Shown: positions 34,904 to 46,756 of the stretch, piece after piece
Layout: every line of letters begins with the position of its first letter
How positions within the stretch are numbered: position 1 is the first letter of the stretch
Made by a program: the position numbers and the translations under genes
DNA from: Phialocephala subalpina
Lineage: Eukaryota; Ascomycota; Leotiomycetes; Helotiales; Mollisiaceae
Direction: 5' to 3'
DNA: 64,000 bases
Assembly (NCBI GenBank): GCA_900073065.1
Contig: FJOG01000002.1
Span: 1,058,652-1,122,651, forward strand
Notes under the pieces: model-generated
Database searches by the model: none
Told to the model about the DNA's origin: nothing
Seen by the model: the letters and a program-made list of their open reading frames with translations, nothing else

Positions 34904-36052
34904 TCATACCATCGCACCTCCTTCGAAGCTGTGACAACCGCGCTCGTGCCTCTTCATGTTGCTTCGGACGCTGAATGCCTTGCCGCATCCCTGGTGCGGG
35001 CATTTGAATGGCTTCTCGCCGGTGTGTGAGTGGGAGTGGATTCGTAGGGACGATGGTCTTGAGAAAGCCTTGTTGCAGGTCTGGCAAATGTATCGGTCTT
35101 GCGATTGAGGGAACGATGCAGCCGATGATGGCGAGATGTAGTGGTGATGTTGCCATGGGTTGGCGCCGGATGAAGGCGTCAAGGTGACCGAGACAGGCAT
35201 CAATGGTGGAGGGAATTGCTTTTTCACGGTTAGCAATGAAACGAAACGAGGCTTGATGTAGGGAAACATACCTGAGGAAGTGGTCTCTGATAGTAAAGTC
35301 CCGAGATTTGCGATTGAGGCGGGGGTGTTGGCTGCATAGGACTCGGGTAATAAGAGCTCATCGATTGTTGAGGAGAAACAGTGTACTGAGATCCGTTGTA
35401 TGGGGATTGATTATAAGCCATCGCAGTTGCTGGCATGGAAACTCGTCGTTGCAAAGTGGGAACATGTTGACGCTGAGCGTGAGGTTCCACATTGTTGATG
35501 GCTGAGATGGTTGATGGAGTGAAGTAGTATCCTGGTGCTGATGCCACAGAATATCCTGAGTTTGATGCTGTGGAAGGAGATTGACGTCCATCAAAACCCG
35601 AGTCGGACTGCATCGGCGGGGTCGGTGGCAGAGCCCCTCGAGAGTTCATCGTTGGCGACGGTCCATATTGCTGATGTCCCGAGTCTGGTCGATACTCGCT
35701 CTTCTGTTGCTGTGCTACAAGGAAATTAGTTCGAATGCTAGATCATTCTCGAGGTTGTTTACTGACCTTGCTGTTGTGCTTGAGCTTGTTGCTCCTGAGG
35801 ACTCAAACCATCGGCCACACCTAATAAGCTCGATATCGATGGCAGAGAGCATTTGCTTGTTTCGTCGACAGGTGGTGAGGGTGGTGGTTGAGGAGCGGTA
35901 ACGTAGGTGTAAGTAGGGTTTTGGTTGAGCGCCTGGGCGGTGTATGGGTTGGTGACGAGAGTTGAAGCCATCATGTGTTGTGGCCTCGAAGGAGTTGGTT
36001 GAAAATGCTCTACGTGATGTCTGCCTTCGTGTACTAGACTGGAGAGGTTCAT
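34904..36052 (-). CDS. C2H2 transcription factor, FlbC-like
   Basis: The model is complement(join(34904..35218,35272..35714,35767..36052)), 347 aa. Two adjacent C2H2 fingers lie near the C-terminus: YICQTCNKAFSRPSSLRIHS and FKCPHQGCGKAFSVRSNMKR, joined by the HTGEKP linker. Finger type, C-terminal position and length match FlbC of Aspergillus, a nuclear activator of asexual development; I infer relatedness, not identity. N-terminal parts are Pro/Gln/Ser-rich (LPSISSLLGVADG, GALPPTPPMQSDSGFDGRQS), as in activation regions. Introns of 52 and 53 nt have GTCAGT and GTATGT donors and join in frame. The start at 36052 (MNLSSLVHEGRHHVEHF) is chosen over an in-frame ATG at 36133. A long gene-free region lies upstream. 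Confidence 0.72.
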
Positions 36053-39000
36053 GACCCGGATCCAGGTGTAGATGTAGTAGTGTTTACCGGCTTCCAAGAA
36101 AGTCAGGGACGTCGAAATAGCTGAATGTTGCAATAGATGTGCTGATGAAGAAAATGTTGCTGATTGTTGAAAATGTCGTTAGGGATTAGGGTATTAAGTT
36201 TGGATACTTTCTTAAGTTTCCCACGAACTGTGTATTGTGGCCCTGGTGTTGAGAGAGACGCCTGCGAATGCAAGGCTTCAGAGGTGCGTGAGGGATTGAT
36301 GATATTTATCAGATCTCCCGTAGACTGGTGTGTGGGCGATCAGGTGAATCCACTGTACAGATCCCAGTCGGCTCCAGAGTAACAATGCTGTCACAAATTG
36401 GGTGTGGGTCAGCTTCTGGGACTGTGACTTGAGATGCCCCAAGCCTTGAAACCTTGCACAATAATAACACTCGATGGTTGGGATGATCCGGAGCACCTGT
36501 GGGCTTGCTTCCTGCTACTGGGCCTTCGCCGCGTTGCACCGGCACCGCTTCTTGATATGGACGAGCAAAGGAGGATTTCCAGGATGTGCAGGGAGCATTC
36601 AAGGATCTCCGATGCCTGTAAAAGACCGTTGGGTATGCACCCGCAGTGGAGGACCCCAACGCAATGATATCGGTCGGCTAGGGTGCAATGCTTGTTCAAT
36701 GCAGACGTGCCTCGGAGGATATTCCGTTCAAGGCGAGCTTTCTTCTCAGGTTTTCAGGGCCTCCCTGCCTGTCACCATCAGATGTTTGGACCAGGATCTT
36801 GACAAGTTAGGGGAAAGACATGAGACGAGGGTGACGGAAGCACTGATGCACAAGTGGTGGGAGGACGTGCAAACTTCTCCCCTCTCAGGTGTGCATCGCT
36901 TGGTGGCAGCCGGCAGATTTGAGCTCTTTCAATGCTTTTCCCTCCAACCCCAATTGTGGAACAATCGTTCTGCCCACCCGGAGTCGACTGATTCTTGGGA
37001 TGCCTCTCGTTTCCACTCACCGGTTTTTGGTGTTCTCTGTCCCTCTAAGCTCTGACAGTAGTGAAGTGACGGACAGTCTGTTCGCACAGTATGCTACAGC
37101 TAATGATCGAATCGTGACACGGACAGCAGAGCTCTTGAGTCCATAAGATTGTGTTTGGGGTATATTGGATGAAATTCTGGAAGGCGGCAAATGAATCTGT
37201 CCCGTCTGTAAGATCCCACCCTGCTCTCTCCAGCGATCGCCGCGATGGGCGTCTGTACTGGAGTTCGCTTCGACGGTGGAAGGCCCGTGATAATTCAAGG
37301 TTAAGATGATAAGCTACAGGGATCGAAAGGCGTCGTTACACAAATGCAGAATATCGTCAGTACCGTCCCAAGGTCCAGACTAACAATGGTTGCATCGTTT
37401 GATCAATTAGTCGAGGGGAAACGCCGCGGGACGGCCTGTTTAATACACTGTATGGAATGTGAGAAATCCTGTCACTAGTAGAGTACTCGTATTTCTGCAA
37501 AAGGCGCAATGGAAGGTTGAACCGTGGCTAGAATTTAAGCGTTGTCGATCTCTCGACTAGGAGGATGATGGAAAACGAGCATGAGGACGACAATTGGCCC
37601 CAAAGCGCCCGAAGAGAACTAAGGTAACTCTAGAACGGTGGCCACCGGTACGAATATCCACTTCGTGCTTCACCCGCGTCTGTCAACCCACGCTTCACGG
37701 GCCGCAATAGAGTAGCTCGAAAGCCATGCTTCGCCTGCACCGTTGGTATCGATCCCGCGCATGGCACACGGGATATTGCTTCACGGGAACCACCATCGGC
37801 CAGGCCAGCACGCTCAACACAGTGAACACGACGTCGAGTTCCCGAGTGCCTCGTCTTCATGTCAGGAAATCAGACCGTCGCTACCATGATTTCGGGCCTC
37901 CTGTTCACATCCACTTGAGCGTCGAGTCAATGACCCGAAAGAAGGGAGATAATGTGGAGTCGTCTGTAAGAGATGGGAGTTTCCGTTGCAACACTGCTGG
38001 TCCACCAACGCCGGATGCTCGATCTTCCATGGCCGCCAATATTTTGCAGCAGAAGTGCGAGTAAAGTTTGTATCACCGCCACCCATCATGCTTATGGGCA
38101 TCGCTTGGAGAGGAGTTTTGTCTCGACCACTTGGTTTCTACTGGCTCGTCTTCGGTTCCACACCCACGAGACCCTTCGGTTCCATGATCCTTGGGCGCAT
38201 CCATGGCCAGCATTGTTGTGTCGAGTCGAGTCGGATGCCCTTGTCGCGCCCATCCTGTCGGGGATCCATGTCATCCATGTGAAGGTTTGCAGCATGCTAA
38301 AAACGCCTCCGCTGATCCTGACCTTACCCGAGGTCGATCAGGTATTGACAGGTGTGTGAACAGAAGGTCCAGGGCCTTCTGCGATCATCCTGACTGGTAC
38401 AACGGTAACCACTGAAAGGCTGCGCTGCGTACAAGAAAAGGAGGCTGTCCAGTCGTTGACAGCATATTTCCCAGCCAGCGACGACGCCACGAGGCGTCTG
38501 CTCGTCAAGGCTCGCATACGCTTCCAGAGATTGTTAATCTCCCTCATCGAGGGGCTTCTTACGAACCCAAACCTTGGGGTTCTTCCCGTTCTCGTCGTCG
38601 CAGCCTCAGGTATTGTTCTGCTGGGGAACATTGACGGCGTCGACGGCCGCCACCATGCAGAGAGCCACTGGCATGGGCAGAACCTGCATTGACGTGGTTC
38701 GAAGGAAATCCGGATGATCTGTTTTTGATCTGATTCTTGAAGGCTTGGTTGAAACTCGATACCATCTCTCCGGCAGGATGGAACACTGACGTTCCACTGC
38801 TCTTGATGCGTTCGCAGTGTTTGTCCAATGGGCGTGATGTTTCGGTGGATATTTATACACAATTGGTGTTCTTATTTGGTCCAGTTTGGGAGTTTCTTCA
38901 AGCGTCTGAAATGCGGTTGTAGATCTCCCGACGAAAGTGAGGGAGGGATTCAAGGGAAGCTCGCTTAGGATGGGTACATGACTCCAGCAAGGCCAGTGTG

Positions 39001-42000
39001 GTAGCCTGACCAGGCATCTTAGCTATTGTTTGCAATGCATGAAATTGGTGAAGCAGCTTTCGGTCTCAAGAATACATCGCCAGCAACCACTCCTATGCCC
39101 GCGCCTGGTCGTACAATTCAGTCTGCAGAACACACGAACACCCCGCCAGCCCTGCGAAGACGCCCAATTGAGCCTTGACTGACGCGCTGGCAATAATATA
39201 TGGTACATCGCGCATGCGGCGTGAGGGGGCCACTGGGGGCTTCGTGGATCAGTCGGAGATGATTGTCTGCATGCACACTTCATGCCTGCGCTGTGAGAGA
39301 GCAAAGGCAGTGGCAGTGGCAATGGCAGGATAGGATATTGTGAGTGGCGCACCTCCTTGTTCTTTCTCGGATTACGCCCGTATTCGCCGAAATGGTCCAT
39401 ATTAACGTTCATAAGGATAGAGAGTAAGATACTGGGATTCTGGCAATCGATGAGCGATCGTAGATCACCGCCAAGGGGCTTTCTGGGTAAACTCGATTCT
39501 GGGTTCCATATAAAGATCTGGGGCTACGGCGTCCTACTCGTGATGCTCACCGTCATCAACCACCAGCGAGTATCGTCGAGGAATGATTGGTGTCAAATCT
39601 CTCTGCGGCAGGCACACACGCAAGGAGACTTCCTGATCTCAGCGAGTCACGGCCCCTGGGTTATCAGCTCGACTGAACAAGGAACGAGCTTGATAGCCAC
39701 ATGGAAGCCCGAACGTCTGCCCCGCGATTGCACATAGCAGGGCTTCTGTTCTGCAACCTCTCCTGTGCTACAGCGGCAACACGATGTGTACAGCATGCTA
39801 CGGAGGATACAGACAGGTTTGAAGCTCCAGCCCTGGTGAAGCTCTTTGGTTCTCTCAGCCTCGAAATCTTCTCATGATGCATGCGTCCGAAAACAGTTGT
39901 GCACCCGCCAATGCCTGGAGACTGGGAACATGCACGCAGCGTCTCCTCAAACCCTGCACGCATCGCCACGAACACCACCATGACTCCGAACAGTACCACC
40001 AGAATTCAACTCTGTGCTCACTACTGTACGACACGTTGGACATATGAGAAACAGAAGCTGTGCATGCAGAGATGCTAAAGCGGTTGTACAGCTTCCTCGC
40101 AAGGCAAGCACACACGGGCTAGATGTTGTCTGCATATATTGGATCTAGATGTCCCCCCAGGATCAGGATCATTGCAAGGAGGCAAATTTACCAATCGGGA
40201 GTCGATCTCTCGATAAAACTTGCTTGTGAGCCCATTCAGTCAGCACTGCCAGGGTGGCTCTCCAGAAACTACCGTTACCGTGGTCGTCACAATTTCAATT
40301 GATTTCCGGAGTTCTTCAAGCGAGCGTTCTTCCAGAACTCCACCCCTCCTTTACGGAAAAACATAATTGATTGCACTCTATTCCCAATCTGGTGGACTTC
40401 GTCACCAGATCGAATTCAGCCATCATCCGAAGTTCAAAGATCAAAATCTACGGCCCCCATGAACAGGAGATCTCTGGGCTTAAGCCCCGAGTCCCTGACT
40501 GGATCAAACATCAGAAGAAACTCTCCCATGCAGGAAAAAATGAACTCTGTAACTCATACGCAATCGCCGCCATGACACAAGCAAAACACAAACAACTCTC
40601 CACTCAAGATCCGAGCGCATCGCCGTTGAAAGAGTACTGTGCTAGAGCGCCTCCGCGTGCGGCACGTTCTTTGGTGACCCAGACCCTGCCCTATATCAAC
40701 GCCTTTTATACATCGCTTCGGCCATCGTTGCAACGTCGCGCCCTAGCCGAGCCTGAACTTTGGCAGCCGTTTTTCTACCGCGAAGACCAAACAAAGTAAA
40801 GTCACCAAGGCAAATTGAGTGCCATTGCATGCGGCGAAGTAATCCCATACGGAAATTTCAACGAACGTGGTGGAGATCATCGATGCTGGCATCAAGATTG
40901 GCACCGGGCCCAGTCAACATGCAAAGGGCCTGTCAAACGCTGTGATATTTCGAGTCAGTTGGACCCCTGGAAACTTGGACCACCTGCTGGCCAGACGATC
41001 ATCTTTTCCGGCAAATCCTCCCTGCGACGAGCGTATTCTTGACCTCCTGCATCACGCAGCAGGAAGTCCACATCCCAGGGAGCAGCTTCCCATTCTTGGA
41101 AGCGGTGTCTCTATTCAGCAACGATGAGCAGATCAACTTGAAGCCATCGTCATAGGAGTCTCTTTCGAGTTGGCCCCGATTCGAGTTGCATTTTGGATCA
41201 GGAACTCAAGATCAGATTTTCTAAAAACACCCCCTTAATCCCAACCACGCAACCATCAAGACCTCGCGGAGAAGCAAGCCGTCCAGTTCTGCCAGGCCTG
41301 GGTGTTCTTCCATGTCCTCTGACCTCACCTCTGCTAGCTCTTTCCAGGCCCCAGCAGTCACCAACGGAACTCTCCTTCACGGCACCTTTGCAGCCCCTCC
41401 CGTCCACATCCACAATCGGCCTTGCCAACATCTTTGAAGCAGCCTGTGTCCTGCATCACTCCGCCTATAGAGTTTATTTGAATAGGCGAGTGTCCGGAAA
41501 GGTTAACGCACCTCCTCCGTGTTGAGGGCTATAGTCAAAAGTTTTTAAGGTATTCTCTGCATACGCCTTCGCAACCCGCTGTCACCCCGTTGAAGTCCAA
41601 CCAGAACCGTCAACGGTTTCTTGCAGCAAAGCCTCGATCTACGGAGCTAGATGAGCAAATTTACATTTGGTTAAGGAGAAGGTTTCGGCATGCTTTCCTC
41701 TCCTGTGGTCTCGCAGGTGGGTGCGGCAATAGTTTTTTCCCCTACTTTTGCTTTTCGCTGTTTTCTTTTGTCTGCTGTACGGAAACGAGAAGGCTTTCAA
41801 CAGATGCTCAGATGAGCCCACGTTTCATTGTCCCGCACAGGCCTGGATCACAACGCCGTGGCGTTCATAAATGATCCGAGGGTGAGAAAAAGCCACCCCG
41901 GATCGTTGATCTCTGGACTGCCGCGCGCCTTGGTCGCCCTCATGTCTTGAATATTGGTGGCGTTCAAAAGGGTGCATTCGCTTAAGGCACAGGCCAACCG

Positions 42001-43102
42001 CCCTCAAGCCCTTCATTCTTATATCACGGACTAAGCTCCTGTACAAAGAAATCGGTCTCCTGCCGGTGCGGGGATCTTGATTGACCCGCAAAAGAAAGTA
42101 CAGATTCTGAATCTCTTCCGCAAGATACGGGATTTAGGCTGGATGTTTATTCAAACCCGGGATGACGAGTCCTCATTTCGGTGCAATAGTCTAAGCTCGT
42201 GGGATGTGTGAAAAGTTTGGAACCGAGCGCTGTAAGCACACGCGAGCTGATCCTTTTGGAAGCAAACGACTCTTTTCGGAGGATGCGTGACCAGGAAAAC
42301 ACCATTTAGGAACCTGCATAGATCACACACGGGAGTGATGTATGCTTGTTCGGGAGTCTAGAGCCCACATGCTTCTCAGCTGTCATATTCCGGGTCGAGA
42401 TTGCCGAGGGGCCGCTTCCTCCCTGATTCTCAGTCAGAAGTTTGTTCCTGTCATCGCGATGTTTCGTTGAAGTGTGGTCAGAGTCACATGATCTGTACCA
42501 TTTTCCAAGAATACTTCTCTTTGACTCCAACCGCCTGGACCCAAGCATCAGGAGTTTAACCGTCTCAACTTCTTCCCAAGAAACTTTCATCATCCCAATC
42601 ACAGTGCAAGATATCTAAAATTATCTCTCTCCGCATATGTCAGCGCCTGTCATCGTTTCCCCAGACGTCTCAGCCTTATCTCCAAGCCCCTGAAACTCGA
42701 TAGTCCGAGCTTTTCGAAACATCAACAGCCTCACGTCAAGGGAACATCGTCCCTTCAATTCCCAAAATGCCATTGTCCACTTCGATTTCGCACAGTCCTG
42801 TTCGTTGGTTGTTCACGGATGCTGCAGCATATGCATGTCGGACATTATCCATCCCACGATTTATTCGTTTCGTCTTCACTTCAAAAGAAATCTCCGTCGG
42901 AGCAGAGGCGTTTCGTTCCCCTACCTTGCCTTGACATCCCAAGCCATGTTCAGATCTTTAACTCGGCTTGAAAGCTTGAACCAAGCATGCTTAAACTGTT
43001 TCGTCAATCTGGAATCTAAACACTCCAAATTTCAGATATATTGTTCATGACCGGGGAGCTGGAATCCTTTTTCGTCGAACATTAAGCATAATGCTAAAGT
43101 TA
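36053..43102. other. Gene-free region upstream of the C2H2 factor
   Basis: Seven kilobases with normal base composition and no family-bearing frame. The longest frames, 36474-37055 (+, 193 codons), 38338-38862 (-, 174) and 40371-40799 (+, 142), lack domains, plausible introns or signal peptides. The proximal part must include the promoter and leader of the C2H2 factor. Fungal developmental regulators often have multi-kilobase promoters and long leaders, which could account for some of it. Confidence 0.4.
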
Positions 43103-43397
43103 GGCACAACCACCAAGATCAAGCATTAATGTAGAGTGGTGGACGAAACACGTCAAGAAGCTTGACAGCGGAAGAAACACTTCGAGCTAGCTTGTCGAAA
43201 CTCTGATGAGATGTCATATTTTGGATGCTATTGTGCAAGCACAAGCACCAAGTCTAAGCATTGATGTGAGGTGATGGTCGAAACTGTCAAGAAGCTTGAA
43301 TGCTTAGTTAGTTGGCGGTTATGACAGCGGAAACATCTGAGCTTGCTTGTCGAAACATGTTAGCTTTGGATATTATTGTGCAAACACAGGCACAGAA
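43103..43397. repeat. Diverged tandem repeat, about 140-bp period
   Basis: Two head-to-tail units share, in the same order, AAGCATTRATG, GTCAAGAAGCTTGA, GACAGCGGAA, GAGCT-GCTTGTCGAAAC, TTTGGAT-TATTGTGCAA and ACA-GCAC blocks. They start near 43121 and 43256. Many substitutions and a roughly 25-bp insertion separate them, so the duplication is old. Confidence 0.6.
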
Positions 43398-46300
43398 TTA
43401 CAAGAGAATCTCAAACATGACATCTCGTCTCTCTGACTCCCTCTCCATCTCACTTCCCCGTCTTTGACACACTATTTTTGGTGGGGTTTCAAGACCTCTC
43501 TCTATCCCATGATGATCTCGAAGCACGGAGCAAAGGCCTATCTATCTTTGGATCTTTCAGCTTTGACACCTCGTGGCACAGAGATTGACACAAAGATTGA
43601 GTTTCGATCTTCGGAGCAACGAAACAACTCAAAAAGAAGGGTTATAGCATGAATGATGCTCGTGGGGGAAGAGGAGGGTAAACAAAACAATGTTTTGGGT
43701 CATTGATATAGGGCACGGAATAGAGGGACAAGAGGGGAGTAGTATCGAAACGTCATAATGAGAGGTGAGCTTGATGGTGGAGGGGAAGGAAAGGTTGAGG
43801 AGGGGTTGAGCTTGAGGTTGGGATATTGCAGGATGGGTGAGGTGCTGGGGTGGGAAGTGGTGAGGAAGTGGTGGACATGAAAGTTCTCGGAAACTGAGTG
43901 ATGGGATGTACGTTGGTGGGAGTCGAACCCATCAACTTCAAAGTCATGATGCCAGGAACAAGATGAGTGAGCTCAAAAATAATAAGCAATCAGTGTATTC
44001 TCTCCAACTCAAGCACATATGTCTAGAATGATCACTGAATCATGTTTACAGATCCACCGTTCGATCATCCTCGTTTCCGCCAACCAAGATGCAATCTCCC
44101 ACGTTCGTGGCTCTCGGGGAGGCTGAGTCTCCCATCAAGCTCAAGCCCCACGAACACATCACGAACGCGTGGGTGCTCATCCCCACGTTCCTCCTTCATG
44201 ATCTTCTTTGTTTCGATTCAGCGATCAAGTGGTAGATCGTCCTTAATCTCCGATCAGCTTTCGAGATTGGGGATGAACAGACATCCCACAATCGGAGAAG
44301 TTTCGTTATCTCTTGAGAGAAGGGAGATGAAAGGGAGAGAGATGTTTTGATCGCCGGTAGGCAATCGAGGAGGTTGGAGGGCCGTGTTCAAGGACCTGCT
44401 CAACCCGAGGCAGTGAGGAACGTGGAGCGCTCGTGGTCTAGTGACCGAGCATGCTCAAGTCCTTCGAGTTTGAACCTATCCTCGAAGCTCCAATGTCCTT
44501 GCTTGGAACAGATATTCATCTGATCATCAAGTTTTCATTTGTCCGAATTTGTTGGAACTTGTTGTTCACGACGAGTTCACTTTCACACATACCACCTTCG
44601 CCCCAAAGTCACTAGTAACAAGCTATAATGGCTCTCGCAAACCTTTCAATCTAGGACAACCATTACCATGTGAGATACTTCTACAAGACCTAGCTCGTGC
44701 TAAGTGGTAAGTGGTAAGTGTTGCCTTTCGAATGAGGGCTTGGCGATTTCGTCTTTGACCTGAGCAGAATGGGCCTCATGTCCCGAAGTCCCAGAGGCAT
44801 CACAACTTTGCTGACAATTCTACGCTCAGAACTTCGACAGCCAATCTTGGTCACTTCAAGACCTGTTGCATTCAAGGACCACCGCATTCTTAGACTTTGG
44901 CAACTTCACATCCTCGTCTTCGAGTCTCATGCTCTCCCAATTCTTTGCCGAGCCATCAAGCATAGAATGAGTTTGAAGCCCTCAAGGCTCTCGGTCACAA
45001 GCTCGAACCTCTATCTCATTATCCATGGGTATGTCTGGGAAATGGAATGAAGTCTTTAAATCCTCGATATCTTGTCGTAACCCCATTGCATTCATGGCCA
45101 GTTCTTGGATATGTCGATCAAGTGACCTTCACAGATCCGTGGAACGATTTTAGGAGGAGCAGCCGATACTTCAAGTGAGACTCACCTTCAACTACTAAAC
45201 AAAGAACAGACATTCTGTCTTCCAAATTGTTCCAATTCTGAACTGCAACCAGCTCAATTGGACCCTACCTGTACCCACGATCAATAGAATAAATCTCCAT
45301 ACACTAGTTCTTAGGAGACTGAGTGATCTCGGGCTGCATGTAGAGTAGAACAGAGGAAGGATAGACCACTCGTCGTCCTCCCTGAGTTCCAGAAAGGACA
45401 AAGAAAAGAGTGTCATGCCGTCCAAGTCTTCCTCGACCTCAATCGCGCTTCTTTTTGAGCTATCGCGAAAGTGATTTTGGTCAACTACTTTCTGATCTAG
45501 CCGCAGAACAACCCAGGTTCATTTGCTTTATATTTCGATTGATGTACCACTATGGGCGGGTCATTCATTTCATCAATTCAAGTTTGAATGAGGTTCAGAG
45601 GTGGTCGGCTGGGTGGCTCCTGCCTCTCTGGCCAGCTTCTTCCCAACCCTGCCTTCCCTTCCTCACCACCACATAGCAAATTCTTCACAACACCACACCT
45701 TCCTCACAACCACCCCCTCCCTTCCTTACCTGATTCTCGTTTTATTTGGTTCTGTAAGCTCTCGTGCTGGCCAGTGTCGCCGTCTACCTCGTGTGGAGGT
45801 CTTCGGCAACCTTGAACACCAAGTGGCAGCTGGGTTTGGAAGACGATTTCGGGGAGACTTGCTGAGTCTGGTACACAATTTCCTCGGCTTTAATGCTGCG
45901 TGTAATCATTTCGGTTTTTGCATCGGCGACGCGTCGATAATTCACAGTTTCATGAAGCAGTTTACTGCATGCTGGTGCGCGATGAGCCATCGCTCCTTCC
46001 CACCTCAACCGCATAACCACTTACGTATCATTGTATCTTTCCACTTAGTTAAGGCTCTCTTCATTTGTCGCCATTGTTTCTATTCTGTGCTCGATGTCCC
46101 ATATATTCCCATTCAAGTCGAGGGATCCCAATGCCCCAACTTCTCTCTCGACATTGGCGGTTTCGTTGCAAGGTGACAAACCTCTCGACATTCTGGACAT
46201 TGGCTCCAAGTCACGGACTGCTTTCCAATTCTAAAACACGTGCAGATTTTCGCCACCTTGTTGCACGTCGCATTTTTCATTGTCGTGCAGCGATAATCAC

Positions 46301-46756
46301 GTTTACTAAGATTCTGGTTGAGCGAGACTCTGGTCATCCAAGAATCTCGCTGATCCATATTCTCGCTAAACGTAAAGAGCGCTGAACGCATATTATGCTC
46401 AGTGCAGACTAAGAGAAACAGCGGATTATGAAAGGAGCAGATTATGAGCGAGAATGCGATGTGCAACAGAGTGGCAAATCGACTTTGTTATTGGTTTGAA
46501 AGATTTCACTGCTCGGACTCAATTCATCTGGTGAGGTATTGGGTTCAATTCTCCAGGTGAAGTGTGAACTGCAGAACCATCACGAATACCCACAATGAGG
46601 AAGTCCTTTATCTTGAGTATTCACATTCATCAGACCTAATAAATTACAGTTGTAGTGTGGTATATGCCCTTCCCATCCCATCCCCAACCAAGAAACGCCC
46701 CGCTACCCACCCAAGAAAATCAATATGTACTCTCCCTCCTTCTCCGGCACCTCCAC
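43398..46756. other. Gene-free region downstream of ferric reductase
   Basis: No supported gene. Near 43912-43975 (-) a box-B-like GGTTCGACTCC sits in a T-arm-like hairpin, and near 44420-44497 (+) a TGGTCTAGTGACC box-A-like loop is closed by GCTC/GAGC. Neither completes a cloverleaf. The 191-codon frame at 45601-46176 (+) has no domain features. The right end contains the 3' untranslated region of the ferric reductase. Confidence 0.35.

Noticed and set aside
34403..35029. 208-codon plus-strand frame
   Set aside because: Its 3' part is antisense to the zinc-finger exon of the C2H2 factor and it has no domain, signal or intron structure.
36474..37055. 193-codon plus-strand frame
   Set aside because: No recognisable domain and poor codon pattern; overlapping antisense frames of similar size.
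43103..43397. CRISPR-like repeat
   Set aside because: Only two diverged units of about 140 bp without spacer pattern, in a eukaryotic sequence.
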